Under the pieces are notes generated by a model that saw only the letters and a list, made by a program, of their open reading frames with translations, ran no database searches and was not told the origin of the DNA. A program made the position numbers and the translations under genes. Shown piece by piece: positions 43,839-54,574 of a stretch of 64,000 nt of DNA. Every line of letters begins with the position of its first letter. The stretch's first letter is position 1. The DNA comes from Spiroplasma endosymbiont of Lonchoptera lutea (GTDB taxonomy: Bacteria; Bacillota_I; Bacilli_A; Mycoplasmatales; Nriv7), in assembly GCF_964019715.1 (NCBI RefSeq), contig NZ_OZ026463.1, positions 682,001-746,000 of the forward strand, written 5' to 3'.

Positions 43839-44639
43839 TTATGTAGACTGGTATTTTCTAAATTCAACGGGAGTTAAATAATTTAAACTGCCATGAATTC
43901 GAATATTGTTATATCAATTAACAAAATCAAATAGTTCGCATTTTAGTTGTGTTAAGTTTGCAAATTTTTTACCGTTAATAAATTCGGTTTTAAAGGTTTT
44001 GTAAGTTGCTTCAGCAACAGCATTATCATATGGGCACCCTTTGGAGCTTAATGATCTTTTAATTTTAAAGGTTATTAAAATTTCATCAATAATTTTATTT
44101 TTAAACTCATTACCACGATCAGTATGAAATAAAGTTATTTTATTTAATGGTCGTGTTATCTTGTGAAAAGCTTGTTGAACTAATTCAGCAGTTTTATTTG
44201 GTCCAGCACTATAGCCAATTACTTCGCGATTAAACAAGTCAATTAATAAACAAATATAATGTCATTTAGTGCCAACTTGAACATATGTTAAATCACTAAC
44301 AACAACTTCATTTGGTTTTTTGTCATTAAATTGACGATTTAAAACATTATTAATTTCGTCATTATTAACTGTTTTTTTATGATTACAATATTTTAACTTG
44401 GTGTATTTAGAAACCAAATTATTTTTGATCATAATGAATCGGATTTTTCGTCGTGATAAAATGATATTTTTTCTTATTAAAACAGCTTTAATTTTACGAG
44501 CACCATAAATCTTGCGACTTTTATTAAATGCACTGATAACTTCTTGTTCATAATTATTAACATCAAACTTGGTGCATTTATTAGTTTGATAATAATATGT
44601 TGATTTTAGTAAACCTAAAATCTTACATATTTTCCTCAC
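43839..44639 (-). CDS. IS3-family transposase OrfB
   Basis: 266 aa from the internal Met, intact DDE core. The nucleotide sequence differs from its sisters at very few places (for example GGGCACCC near 44035). Confidence 0.9.
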
Positions 44640-44671
44640 TGAATATTTATTTTTATTGTTATTAATTATTG

Positions 44672-44950
44672 TTATTTTTTCCCGATTATCAGTGCTGCTT
44701 GCTTTAAAATGTCATTTTCCATTCGTAATTGTTGGTTTTCTTTTCGCAAGTAAATTAATTCATTTTCTTCGACAGTGCGATTATCTTTTGCTTTAAATGA
44801 CCCAGAATTATTATAATTTTTAATTCAACTATAAATAGTTGGTTTTGGTAAATTATATTCTTTCCCTAAATTAATAACACTTTTGTCATTTTTGTATAGC
44901 ATTACAATTTGTTTTTTAAATTCTTCAGAGTATGAGGTTTTATTTCCCAT
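44672..44950 (-). CDS. IS3-family OrfA
   Basis: 92-aa HTH protein with the A6 frameshift site at its end. Confidence 0.87.
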
Positions 44951-45062
44951 TTTTATATTCCTTCTTTCTTAATAATTTTGAAGTCTATATAATTATGGTC
45001 CAACTTATTGTAGCCTATCCACTAAGTTTATTTTAGAAAAAGTAAATTTAAGGAATTTTTAT

Positions 45063-46007
45063 ATGGGATACAAACATCTTGGCATAGATGAAAGAATTTA
45101 TATTGAGAATCAATTGAAATTTAAAGTAAAAATTAGTGAAATAGCTAAAAATCTTAATCGAAGTATTAGTACTATTAATCGAGAAGTTAATAGAAATAAA
45201 GATAATAATCATTATTTTTCATTAATTGCACAAAATAAAGCAGAAAATAGAAAACAATTACATGTTTATTTTCATAAATTTAAAAATAGAGAATTAGTAA
45301 AATATGTACAACAAAAATTATTATTAGGTTGATCGCCTGAACAAATTTATGGCAGAATTAAAAATTTTCATCAAGAATGAATTATTAGTTTTAAAACAAT
45401 TTACAATTGAATTTATTCTGGATTACTTGAAAAGGTTACTAGTAAAAATTTAAGAAGAAAAGGTAAGAAACGAAAATCTCAAGAAAATCGGGGTAAATTT
45501 AATGGTAAATCCATTAAAGAACGAAATGTTAATAATCGCATAACTCTTGGCCATTGAGAAGGTGATACTGTAGTATCATCACGAGGTAAAAGTAAATCAT
45601 GTTTAATAACTTTAGTTGAAAGAACATCAAGATTTACTTTAGCAATATTAGTTGAAAATAGAACTACTAAAGTTATTAACAAAAATATTAGTCATTATTT
45701 ATCAATTCTTCCAAATAATCTTGTTAAGACTATAACATTTGATAGGGGTAAAGAATTTGCTAATTGACAACAACTTGAAAAAAATTTAAATGTGAAAATT
45801 TATTTTGCTGATGCATATTCACCTTGACAAAGAGGTACTAATGAAAATACTAATGGTTTAATTAGAGAAAAATTTCCTAAAAAATTTAATTTTTCAAACA
45901 CTACTAAAAATGCAGTTCATAAATTTATATTGTCTTTAAACCAAAGACCAAGAAAAATACTAAATTATCTTTCGCCAATCGAATATTTGGTTAGAAAAAT
46001 AATTTAG
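45063..46007 (+). CDS. IS30-B transposase
   Basis: 314 aa, intact. The ribosome-binding site reads AAGGAATTT rather than AAGGAGTTT, so translation may be weaker than in the other copies. Confidence 0.91.
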
Positions 46008-46033
46008 TTGCACTTAACTTTACAATTTGGCAA

Positions 46034-46200
46034 ATTAATAATTTTTCATTGTGTAAAAATTCAATAATATGATAAAATGGTAATGAATAAAAATGACAAC
46101 AACAAGAAAGGCAGGGTTAGTTTAGTAATTAAATAATATAATTAGCTGATTGTTTTACTTCTTCAAAGCAATACCTAAGAAAACTAAACGCGACCTTTTT
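46034..46200 (+). ncRNA. Structured intergenic repeat, copy 2 (candidate small RNA)
   Basis: Promoter-like TTGTGT (46049-46054) and TAAAAT (46073-46078) are 18 bp apart. The predicted transcript of about 115 nt would contain a TAATTA hairpin, an ATTGTTTT/AAAGCAAT hairpin with loop ACTTCTTC, and an outer stem GTTTAG/CTAAAC closed by GG/CC. It is followed by seven T, as in an intrinsic terminator. No coding frame. It stands between an IS30-B end and a tRNA gene. Confidence 0.5.
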
Positions 46201-46211
46201 TTACGAATAAG

Positions 46212-46240
46212 TTTACATTCTTTTAAAATAGTTATATAAT
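46212..46240 (+). promoter_or_regulatory. tRNA-His promoter
   Basis: TTTACA (46212-46217) and TATAAT (46235-46240) with a 17-bp spacer, 29 bp before the tRNA. Confidence 0.7.
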
Positions 46241-46269
46241 TTTATCGGTTAATAAAAACCATTATATAT

Positions 46270-46346
46270 GGCGACTGTGGCGTAATGGTTATCGCATTGG
46301 TTTGTGGAACCAACATTCGTGGGTTCAATTCCCATCAGTCGCCCCA
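46270..46346 (+). tRNA. tRNA-His (anticodon GTG)
   Basis: The full cloverleaf is visible. Acceptor GCGACTG/CAGTCGC with the extra 5' G (position -1) facing C73, typical of tRNA-His. The anticodon arm centres on TTGTGGA, the T arm is GTGGGTTCAATTCCCAT, and the CCA end is encoded. Confidence 0.96.
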
Positions 46347-46413
46347 TTTTTATTTAAATTAAAATATTCTCATAAATGTACTTTCCTTTATAGGTCGTAT
46401 AAAGTTTTCAGGG

Positions 46414-46443
46414 GTCTAGATATAATCTAGATCTCTTTTTTCT
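46414..46443 (+). terminator. Terminator after tRNA-His
   Basis: Stem TCTAGAT/ATCTAGA followed by TCTCTTTTTT, about 70 bp past the tRNA. Confidence 0.8.
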
Positions 46444-46615
46444 TTAACTAAAAATATGTTTCTAAAAGTATCTTTCATTAGAAATTCTTAATGAAATTTA
46501 ATTAAATAGCAGTCTTGTTATTAGAAAGGAGCATAGCTAGTAGAGGAGGATGTATAAAGTAAATTTATAAAATAATGCATTAAATAACAGTTAGTTTTAA
46601 GACTATTTTTAGAAA
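46444..46615. other. Gene-free spacer
   Basis: AT-rich. Contains GAAAGGAG (about 46523) and GAGGAGG (about 46543), which look like ribosome-binding sites, but no frame of useful length follows. Possibly the 5' region of a gene removed by the IS30-A at 46616. Confidence 0.35.
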
Positions 46616-47678
46616 CCTGAAATGTAAAATTTTAAAAAGGACACTTATATAAAAAACAAATTGTGTTAATTCTATAATTAAGAAAAGAAAGGAATTAGCA
46701 CAATGTATAAGTATCTGACTATTGAATCAATAATAGCAATAAAAGAATATAAAAGTTATGGATTTTCTATTCGTAAAATAGCAAAAGCAATTGATTATAG
46801 TAAATCAACTGTACACAGAGTTTGTAAATTATTAAATCAAAACTTATTACCATTAGAAATATTGAATCAAGTTCAAAAAAATAAACAAAATGCAGGTAGA
46901 AAATTAATAATTTTAACTTTAACAGAAATTAATACTATCAATCATTTGTTAATTACTAAAAATTATGCTCTTGATATAATTGCTGATTTTTTAAAGAAAA
47001 ATAAAATAAAAAATATTTCAACAAAAACTTTATATAACATGTTTAAAACAAATCGAATGGGTTTTGATGAAAAAAATTTATTGAGAAAAGGCAAAAATAA
47101 ACCTCATAAACAAAAAGAAACTAGGGGCAGAATTAATAATTGTAAATCTATTCATGAAAGAAATTTAATCATTCCAAATATTAAAAATATACAAGAATTT
47201 GGCCATTTAGAGGGAGATACTATCGTTGGTAAAGATCATAAAAGTTCTATTATTACTTTAGCTGATATATGATCAAAAACCACAATTCCTTTGAAAACTA
47301 AAAATCATAAAGCAGAAAGTATTACACAAAGTATAATAAAATTTATTTCAAAATTAATACCAGGAACAATTAAAACTATTACTTTTGATCGTGGTAAAGA
47401 ATTTAGTAAATGAAAATTAATTGAAAAAAATTGTAATGTTAAAATTTATTTTGCAGATGCCGGCAAACCTTGTCAAAGAGGTTTAAATGAGAACAATAAT
47501 GGTATTTTAAGAAGATATTTACCAAAATCTACTGATTTATCTTCATATAAACAAAAAGACTTAAATTCTATAGCATTTCAAATTAATTCTACACCCAAAA
47601 AATCATTATCTTATAAAAGACCAATAGATTTAATACAATTATTTTAAAAAACTGTCCCATTTATATTTACAATTCAGG
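46616..47678 (+). mobile_element. Complete IS30-A element
   Basis: 1063 bp, two extra bases in the leader (AAAATTTTAAAAAGG). It abuts an internal position of an IS3 element on its right and non-IS spacer on its left, so one flank has been lost. Confidence 0.92.
46703..47647 (+). CDS. IS30-A transposase
   Basis: 314 aa, intact; one Arg to Lys difference near the C-terminus (TPKKSLSY). Confidence 0.91.
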
Positions 47679-47865
47679 ATAGTTGGTTTTGGTAAATTAT
47701 ATTCTTTCCCTAAATTAATAACACTTTTGTCATTTTTGTATAGCATTACAATTTGTTTTTTAAATTCTTCAGAGTATGAGGTTTTATTTCCCATTTTTAT
47801 ATTCCTTCTTTCTTAATAATTTTGAAGTCTATATAATTATGGTCCAACTTATTGTAGCCTATCCA
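47679..47865 (-). mobile_element. IS3-family 5'-end fragment
   Basis: The last 187 bp of the IS3 element with the first 38 codons or so of orfA. It is followed by CTAAGTTT of IS30-B, the same IS3/IS30-B junction as at 36252 and 45022. Confidence 0.88.
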
Positions 47866-48875
47866 CTAAGTTTATTTTAGAAAAAGTAAATTTAAGGAGT
47901 TTTTATATGGGATACAAACATCTTGGCATAGATGAAAGAATTTATATTGAGAATCAATTGAAATTTAAAGTAAAAATTAGTGAAATAGCTAAAAATCTTA
48001 ATCGAAGTATTAGTACTATTAATCGAGAAGTTAATAGAAATAAAGATAATAATCATTATTTTTCATTAATTGCACAAAATAAAGCAGAAAATAGAAAACA
48101 ATTACATGTTTATTTTCATAAATTTAAAAATAGAGAATTAGTAAAATATGTACAACAAAAATTATTATTAGGTTGATCGCCTGAACAAATTTATGGCAGA
48201 ATTAAAAATTTTCATCAAGAATGAATTATTAGTTTTAAAACAATTTACAATTGAATTTATTCTGGATTACTTGAAAAGGTTACTAGTAAAAATTTAAGAA
48301 GAAAAGGTAAGAAACGAAAATCTCAAGAAAATCGGGGTAAATTTAATGGTAAATCCATTAAAGAACGAAATGTTAATAATCGCATAACTCTTGGCCATTG
48401 AGAAGGTGATACTGTAGTATCATCACGAGGTAAAAGTAAATCATGTTTAATAACTTTAGTTGAAAGAACATCAAGATTTACTTTAGCAATATTAGTTGAA
48501 AATAGAACTACTAAAGTTATTAACAAAAATATTAGTCATTATTTATCAATTCTTCCAAATAATCTTGTTAAGACTATAACATTTGATAGGGGTAAAGAAT
48601 TTGCTAATTGACAACAACTTGAAAAAAATTTAAATGTGAAAATTTATTTTGCTGATGCATATTCACCTTGACAAAGAGGTACTAATGAAAATACTAATGG
48701 TTTAATTAGAGAAAAATTTCCTAAAAAATTTAATTTTTCAAACACTACTAAAAATGCAGTTCATAAATTTATATTGTCTTTAAACCAAAGACCAAGAAAA
48801 ATACTAAATTATCTTTCGCCAATCGAATATTTGGTTAGAAAAATAATTTAGTTGCACTTAACTTTACAATTTGGC
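47866..48875 (+). mobile_element. IS30-B lacking its first 70 bp
   Basis: The remainder of an IS30-B whose left end was separated by an IS3 element, now lost. The gene and right end are complete. Confidence 0.9.
47907..48851 (+). CDS. IS30-B transposase
   Basis: 314 aa, intact, with AAGGAG before the ATG. Without a left inverted repeat the element itself cannot move, but the protein could act on other copies. Confidence 0.91.
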
Positions 48876-49318
48876 AACACTTATATATCGCAGATTTAAG
48901 TGTTTAACAAGCTTTGTTATTAAATTTTGTTTTTTAATTAGATAAAGATTTTAATAATTTTAAACTTAGCATACCCCTATATAGAAATTTCTACACTTTA
49001 ATATCCGCATCCTACCCTTGGAACTAATTTAATAGCGTGTATATTTTTAGGAAATCCACCCATTCATTTTTTTATTGCAAAATGAAACAAAGTGCTATAG
49101 CTAATAGGGTGTTATCTATCAACTGGTAAACTTCTTTCGGTTATGGCGACCACCCACAATTTATCGTGCTTTAATACATACCAACATTATTAATTCACTT
49201 GTATTTAATTTTCAAAGAACAAAATTTTAACACCTCATAAAATAAAAAGACAATCACTGCTGACTGTCTTAATACTTATTCAAATATTTTCCTACCTAAC
49301 AAAACTTTATGCGTCCGT
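48876..49318. repeat. Long noncoding repeat, copy 2 (uninterrupted)
   Basis: It matches 27589-27956 plus 28753-28830. No ORF. It begins with hairpin CACTTA...TAAGTG and ends with a minus-strand terminator hairpin (AAGACAGTCAGC...TGTCTT) and ACTTTATGCGTCC. Probably a solo copy of the plectrovirus noncoding region. It shows the unoccupied site of the IS30-A at 27957. Confidence 0.75.
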
Positions 49319-49334
49319 AAAAAAATCGCTAAGA

Positions 49335-51404
49335 TTAACTTAGTGATAAAATATATGGTTTTTCTAAATTATTTTTTAAAGTTTCTAAAAATTGTCCCGC
49401 ATCATAAATATCAATAGCTCGTTGATCAACTGTTAATGTTATATTCATCATATGCCTAATAGTCACACTTTGACCATAAACAACAGGTTTTCTTAAAATC
49501 TTACCAATCCCCATAACCGCAACATTAGGATAAAAAATTGGTGAAATACCTGAATTTGCACCAACCATTGCAAAATTAGTAATAGTAATGGTACTACCAA
49601 CAAATTCAAGGTCATTTGTTTTCCTTGCCCGAATCCTTTGATCAGATTGCTCCATATCAGTTGCTAACTGTGCTATTGATAACTTATCAACTAATCTAAT
49701 AACTGGAGTTTGTAAACCATCAGCATATTGTCGAGCAATAGCAATATTATGATATCTCTTAATAACTAATTCATTAGTATCAGCATCATAGCTAGCATTA
49801 AGTTTTGGATATTCTTCTAAACTTAAAGATATTGCTTTAATTATAAATACCATTGAATTCAACCGTGTCTTACTATTATTACTATGCAAAGACATCCTTT
49901 CACAAAGAGCAATAACATTATTCATATCAACTTCACAATTTAATGTTAAATGTGGAACATATTTATTACTTAATATCAACGCTTCCACAGCACTATTTCT
50001 TGCTTTTGAAAGCATTTTTCTAGTTTCTAAATGACCACTCTTTTGTTCAGCAGAATGATTAATTTCAATATTAACACCATTATCATTAGTTAAATTTTCA
50101 TTCCTTAAATTATTTTCTAATGGGGTAATTAAATTTTGTTTAGCAATCTTTTCTAACTGTTCTTGAGATAATGAATTAAAAGATTGTTGCATATCAGTAT
50201 GATAAAAAGCCATTAATTGTGGATTAACAATTGGAACATATTTTGGTGGAATAAATACTGGTTGCTGAAAATAACTAGGTACATATTGATGACCTGAATT
50301 TTCCAACATATTATTTATTCCTTGATTACTTTGTTGATTACTTTGTTGATTACTTTGTTGAGTATTTATATTTTCATCAGTTACTTCATCAATTAATTCT
50401 TTTAAATTTACTTCTGACTGAGAAACAGCAACTTTGTCTTGCTCAGTATTCTTTTCTTGATACCCTAATGGTTGATATTGACTTTTAATAGTTTCTTTAA
50501 TTTCATTAGTTTCTAGTTTATCATCTACTTCTTCAGAAATTATTTTATTAATTTCTTCAATATTACTATCGTTATTAATTTTACCTTTTTGAATTAAATC
50601 AATTTTTTTATAAATAGTATTCCGAGCATTATCAACAAAAGAAGCATTTGCATCACTTGATTGCGTTTTACTTTCTTTAACTGTAACAACTTGTTCTTGC
50701 AAATTATTCATTCGCTTTATAATTATTTCCCGAAATGATAACGGTTTTTCATTTTTCTTTATTAACTCTTCTGAAGTTGTTTTTGAACTTAAATTATTTT
50801 CAGGCAATGGAGTTTTTTCTTGAATATCACTTAATTTATTTAAAATTCTTTGACGAAATTTAGAAATACCAGATTCATTTTTTTCTTGCATATCACTAAT
50901 AACACTATTAGAATTAATAATACTTTGTTTTTTTTCAATTACTTGATTTAACGATTTAGGTTTTGGCGTTGGCGTTGGCGATAATTTTTCATTAATAACT
51001 TTTTTTTCAAATTCTGCTGTAAAACCATTTTCTAAATGTGATTGATTTTCTGATAAATTAAATTTTAATTCTTGCTCTCGTTCTTCTAGTTCTTCTAGTT
51101 CTTCTCAATTAGAAAACAGCTTTTTTGATGACGATTTTATTGGTTTTACTGATTTTTCAGAGACAATTTCTTTCAACATAATCTTCATTTTAACAACAAC
51201 ATCACCGCGTTTAACACTATCACCCTCAGCAACAAATAATTTTTCAATATCACCATCAAATAAAGTACTAACGGGAATCTCTTGACCCTCACAGTCAACA
51301 AGCAAAATATTTTGAAAGGCTTTAACATGACTCCCTTGTTCAACTAAAATTTGCTTAATAGTACCATATTTACTTGGTAAATCATTTAACTTAATTTTAA
51401 TCAT
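49335..51404 (-). CDS. 2-oxo acid dehydrogenase E2-like acyltransferase with altered key residues
   Basis: 689 aa. N-terminal lipoyl-type fold (1-85), a long low-complexity linker of about 380 residues rich in Gln/Asn/Glu/Ser (with NQQSNQQSNQQSN and TPTPTPKPK), and a C-terminal acyltransferase (CAT) domain from about residue 480. In active E2 proteins a Lys in a DKA-type turn carries lipoate; here the turn reads VDCEGQEIP with no Lys. The catalytic DHRxxDG motif reads DQRAIDI, so the general-base His is Gln (about residue 661). It is likely not a working acyltransferase, or works differently. No E1 or E3 genes are adjacent. The ATG at 51404 follows AGAGGTGG. One TGA-Trp joins the two halves. 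Confidence 0.75.
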
Positions 51405-51471
51405 TAAAGCCACCTCTTAACTTTTATCTTATTTTAACATTTATTATTATTTATTATATCAAATAATTTTA

Positions 51472-52116
51472 TTAAAACGAATTTTTTACTACTTTTAAAT
51501 AATATATTACTTTATTTTGTTTAATAAATTTCTTCTCATACTCTGTTAAAAACATACTAGATAAACTATCTTGCTCTTGAACTAATAATTTTCAATGAGA
51601 ATCACTCCTCAAACTATTAATAGTAAAGTCAAATAATATCGCATTATCAGTACGAATTAAAATTTTACCAGCATCAACAAGGATATTTTTATATGCTAAT
51701 AAAAATTTAGGATGCGTTAACCTTCTTTTATAATGTTTTTTCTTTGGTCATGGATCAGAAAAATTAAGATATATTTCGGTAATTTCATTAATAGCAAATA
51801 TATTTAAAATATTATTAGCATCAATTTGAACAAATTTTAAGTTACTAGGAATTTTTTCTAATGCTACCACTTTCTTTACTGCTACCATTAGTACTACTTC
51901 CGATTTTTCAATGGCAATAAAATTTATCATTGGATATTTATGTGCCATAGCAATAATAAAGTCTCCTTTACCACATCCAATTTCTAAATGACAAGGTTGA
52001 GTATTATTAAAAATTTTTGATGCTCAATTACCTTGATAAGTTTGGGGCTCTTGAATAACAATTTGATAATTATTTTTTAAAAATATTTTTGCTTGCGGAT
52101 TATTTCGTAATCTCAT
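51472..52116 (-). CDS. trmB: tRNA (guanine-N7)-methyltransferase
   Basis: 214 aa. SAM-binding motif LEIGCGKGDF, followed by FIAIEKSEVV and the family motif NFSDPWPKKKHYKRR, which holds the catalytic Asp. It methylates G46 in the variable loop of tRNAs. TGA-Trp in GNWASK and DPWPKK. AGGAG precedes the ATG. Confidence 0.93.
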
Positions 52117-52132
52117 ATTATTCTCCTATCTA

Positions 52133-53569
52133 TTAAGTAACAAAAAATAGTAAAGCGATAGAAAAAAAGATTGTTGTTGATACACAGTCAATAATTGTTG
52201 TTACCAAAGGAGCAGCCATAACAGCTGGATCCATTCTTAATAATTTTGCAACAATTGGTAAAATTCCTCCCGCTACTTTAGAAATAATAATAACGATTCA
52301 TAAAGATAATGAAATTGTAATCATTGAAGCTCACTGATCTCAATGTAAAACACCATCATATTTAATAAGATTAATAATAATCATTCTAATAAAGTTAAAG
52401 CAAATTAAAATTAAACCAACAAAAAAAGATATTCTTAATTCTTTCCAAACAACTTGCCCATAATCTTTAACTGTAACATCACCTAATGATAATGCACGCA
52501 CAATAGTCGTTGATGCTTGACTTCCAGAATTTCCTCCCGTATCAGCAATAATTGGTAATAACGGTACTAATAAAGTTAAAAACTTATTAGATAAATCACT
52601 ACTATTTTTATTAGCACCAAATAAAGGTAAAAAAGCATCAATAACTAATTCCGAAAAAGTAGCTGATACTAATAAAAATAACAATCAAAATATTCGCGAA
52701 CGAACAATTCTTCAAACTGGAGTTTTTAAATATAACATCTCAGTTGGTTTAATCGCAGCTAACTTTTCAATATCTTCTGTTGCTTCTTCTTCCATAACAT
52801 CTAAAATATCATCAACAGTAATAATTCCAATTAACACATTTTGCTTATTAACAACAGCAACTTCATTTAAATCATATTTTTGAACAATATTAGCAACTAA
52901 TTCTTGATCACTATGAGCATCAACACTAACAACATTAGTTTCCATTACACTATTAACTTCTTCTTTGCTATTAGCAAAAACTAAATTTCTTAAACTAATA
53001 ACTCCTAATAACTTATTCTTACTATCAGTAACATAATACTTATCACTATTTTCTGCTCTTTCACCCAGTTGTTTCACTTTTTCCAATGCTTGACCAACTT
53101 TCTCATGTTGAAGCAACTGCACAAAATCAACTGACATAATTGAACCAGCACTATTTTCTTCATAATTTAATAAAATATTAATTTCTTTTCTTTTATCACG
53201 CGATGCATTGATAATAAGCTTTTTCACAACTTCTTCAGGTATTTGTTCCAATAATTCAACAATATCATCAGCATATAATTGATTAACAATTTGCGTTATT
53301 TCCGTATTATTTAACTCATTTAATAACATTATTTTTATTTCCGTATCAAGATTAATAAAAACTTCACTAGCTATTTTTGAATCTAACAACCGTACTAAAT
53401 ATAAAACTTCACTAAGATTTTCCATTTTATTAATTACATCAGCTAAATCAGCACTATGCAAATTTTTTAAAATTTTTTCTAAGCTTTTCTTATCATTAAT
53501 ATTAACTAATTTTTGCAAATTGCTAATATTTATTTGCAATAACGACTTATTATTAATAGACACTAGCAT
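52133..53569 (-). CDS. mgtE: Magnesium transporter MgtE
   Basis: 478 aa. N-terminal superhelical MgtE_N domain (about 20-130), two CBS domains (about 135-260; MSVDFVQLL, VMETNVVSVDA) that sense cytoplasmic Mg2+, and five hydrophobic helices. The channel motif is TGGNSGSQASTT near residue 360. It lets Mg2+ in and closes at high internal Mg2+. GTGAGGT precedes the ATG. 17 bp separate it from trmB, so the two may be co-transcribed. Confidence 0.95.
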
Positions 53570-53657
53570 TTTACCTCACAACAATGTTATTTTACTATTT
53601 ATGTAATATTAATTATATCTTGTTTAACAATAAAAGTCTTTTGTTATTTAACAATAA

Positions 53658-53692
53658 AATAAAAAGTAAACAATAAGTTTACTTTTTATTTT
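53658..53692 (-). terminator. Terminator of the tmRNA gene
   Basis: Stem AAAAAGTAAAC/GTTTACTTTTT with loop AATAA, flanked by A/T runs so it could serve both strands. It lies 14 bp beyond the tmRNA 3' end. Confidence 0.85.
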
Positions 53693-53705
53693 ATATTTAC
53701 ATTTA

Positions 53706-54116
53706 TGGTGGAGATGGTGGGAATTGAACCCACGTCCAAAAATAAGTCCCAATTAACATCTACAGTTTATTTTATTCAAGAAAAGTTCATTAAAGAAAAA
53801 TATGAATAAACAAGTAATATCTCTAACTAGTTAATAGAATTTCAACATTGCTTATTAACATCACAATATCTAGTTTATCAAGTATCAACATTAAACTAGC
53901 CTAGATAAACTTACGCTAAAATAATGCGCTATTTATATCCTTTAAAAGGTTGAATTAAGCAACTAATGTTGCCCCAACAAAGTTATGATTTAACATATAT
54001 GTTGGAATAGCTTGATGTTCTTTTTTATTTCCGGTTATAACACCTCGAAGTAGATAAGGTTTACCACACCACTGCAGTTAATTGTTTGTTATTTCTGTCG
54101 AATCCAGTGCATCCCC
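53706..54116 (-). ncRNA. ssrA: Transfer-messenger RNA
   Basis: The 5' end GGGGATGCACTGGATTCGAC and the 3' end GGTTCAATTCCCACCATCTCCACCA (CCA encoded) form the tRNA-like domain. The internal open frame ends HNFVGATLVA-TAA and would be the proteolysis tag. Length 411 nt. tmRNA rescues stalled ribosomes together with SmpB, encoded just upstream on the same strand. Confidence 0.96.
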
Positions 54117-54124
54117 ATAAGTAT

Positions 54125-54153
54125 ATTATATCAAATTTATGAAATCTTTTGAA
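54125..54153 (-). promoter_or_regulatory. Probable ssrA promoter
   Basis: On the minus strand TTCAAA, 17 bp, TATAAT, placed 8 bp before the tmRNA 5' end and overlapping the end of smpB. Confidence 0.6.
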
Positions 54154-54574
54154 TTTTTCGTTCCATATCGCGTTTTTTAATAGTCTCTCTTTTATCATAA
54201 AGTTTCTTAGCTTTTGCTAACGCAATTTCAATTTTAACTAAACCCTTACTATTAAAATATATTTTAGTAGGAACTAATTGTAAATTTTGCAATTTTATTT
54301 TCGCTTCCAACTTTAAAATCTCTTTTTTGTGTAATAATAACTTTCTTGAACGATTAGGATCCAGTTTAGCACTTGATGCATAAGCATAAGTACTAATATG
54401 TAAATTTAAAATTAGTGCTTCTTGATTTCTAATCAAAACATAACTTTCTTGTAATGATACATTAGATTCCCTTAAAGATTTAACCTCAGAACCTTGCAAT
54501 GCAATTCCAGCTTCATAACTATCTATTAATTCATAATTAAATCGTGCTTTACGATTTGAAGCAATTATTTTCAT
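54137..54574 (-). CDS. smpB: SsrA-binding protein SmpB
   Basis: 145 aa, the usual length. It has [31 protein letters not shown] at the start, [15 protein letters not shown] in the middle and a basic C-terminal tail ([14 protein letters not shown]) that inserts into the empty mRNA channel. It binds tmRNA, whose gene begins 21 bp downstream. Its ATG overlaps the rnr end by 10 bp. Confidence 0.96.
   Translation of the reverse strand: MKIIASNRKARFNYELIDSYEAGIALQGSEVKSLRESNVSLQESYVLIRNQEALILNLHISTYAYASSAKLDPNRSRKLLLHKKEILKLEAKIKLQNLQLVPTKIYFNSKGLVKIEIALAKAKKLYDKRETIKKRDMERKIQKIS

Larger units (their letters stand above)
43810..45021 (-). mobile_element. Complete IS3-family element inside IS30-B
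   Basis: 1212 bp, same position within IS30-B as the copy at 35040. The flanks GATGCTA/CTAAGTTT show the 3-bp duplication. Confidence 0.93.
43740..46031 (+). mobile_element. IS30-B carrying an IS3 element in its leader
   Basis: Left end 43740-43809, IS3 insertion 43810-45021 with CTA duplication, remainder to 46031. The transposase gene is downstream of the IS3 and intact, so the insertion separates it only from its left end and promoter region. Confidence 0.92.

Noticed and set aside
48876-49318. Possible rRNA leader, because the minus strand contains TTTGTTCTTTGAAAATTAAATAC
   Set aside because: No 16S, 23S or 5S sequence is adjacent, and the stretch belongs to a repeat linked to the plectrovirus fossil.
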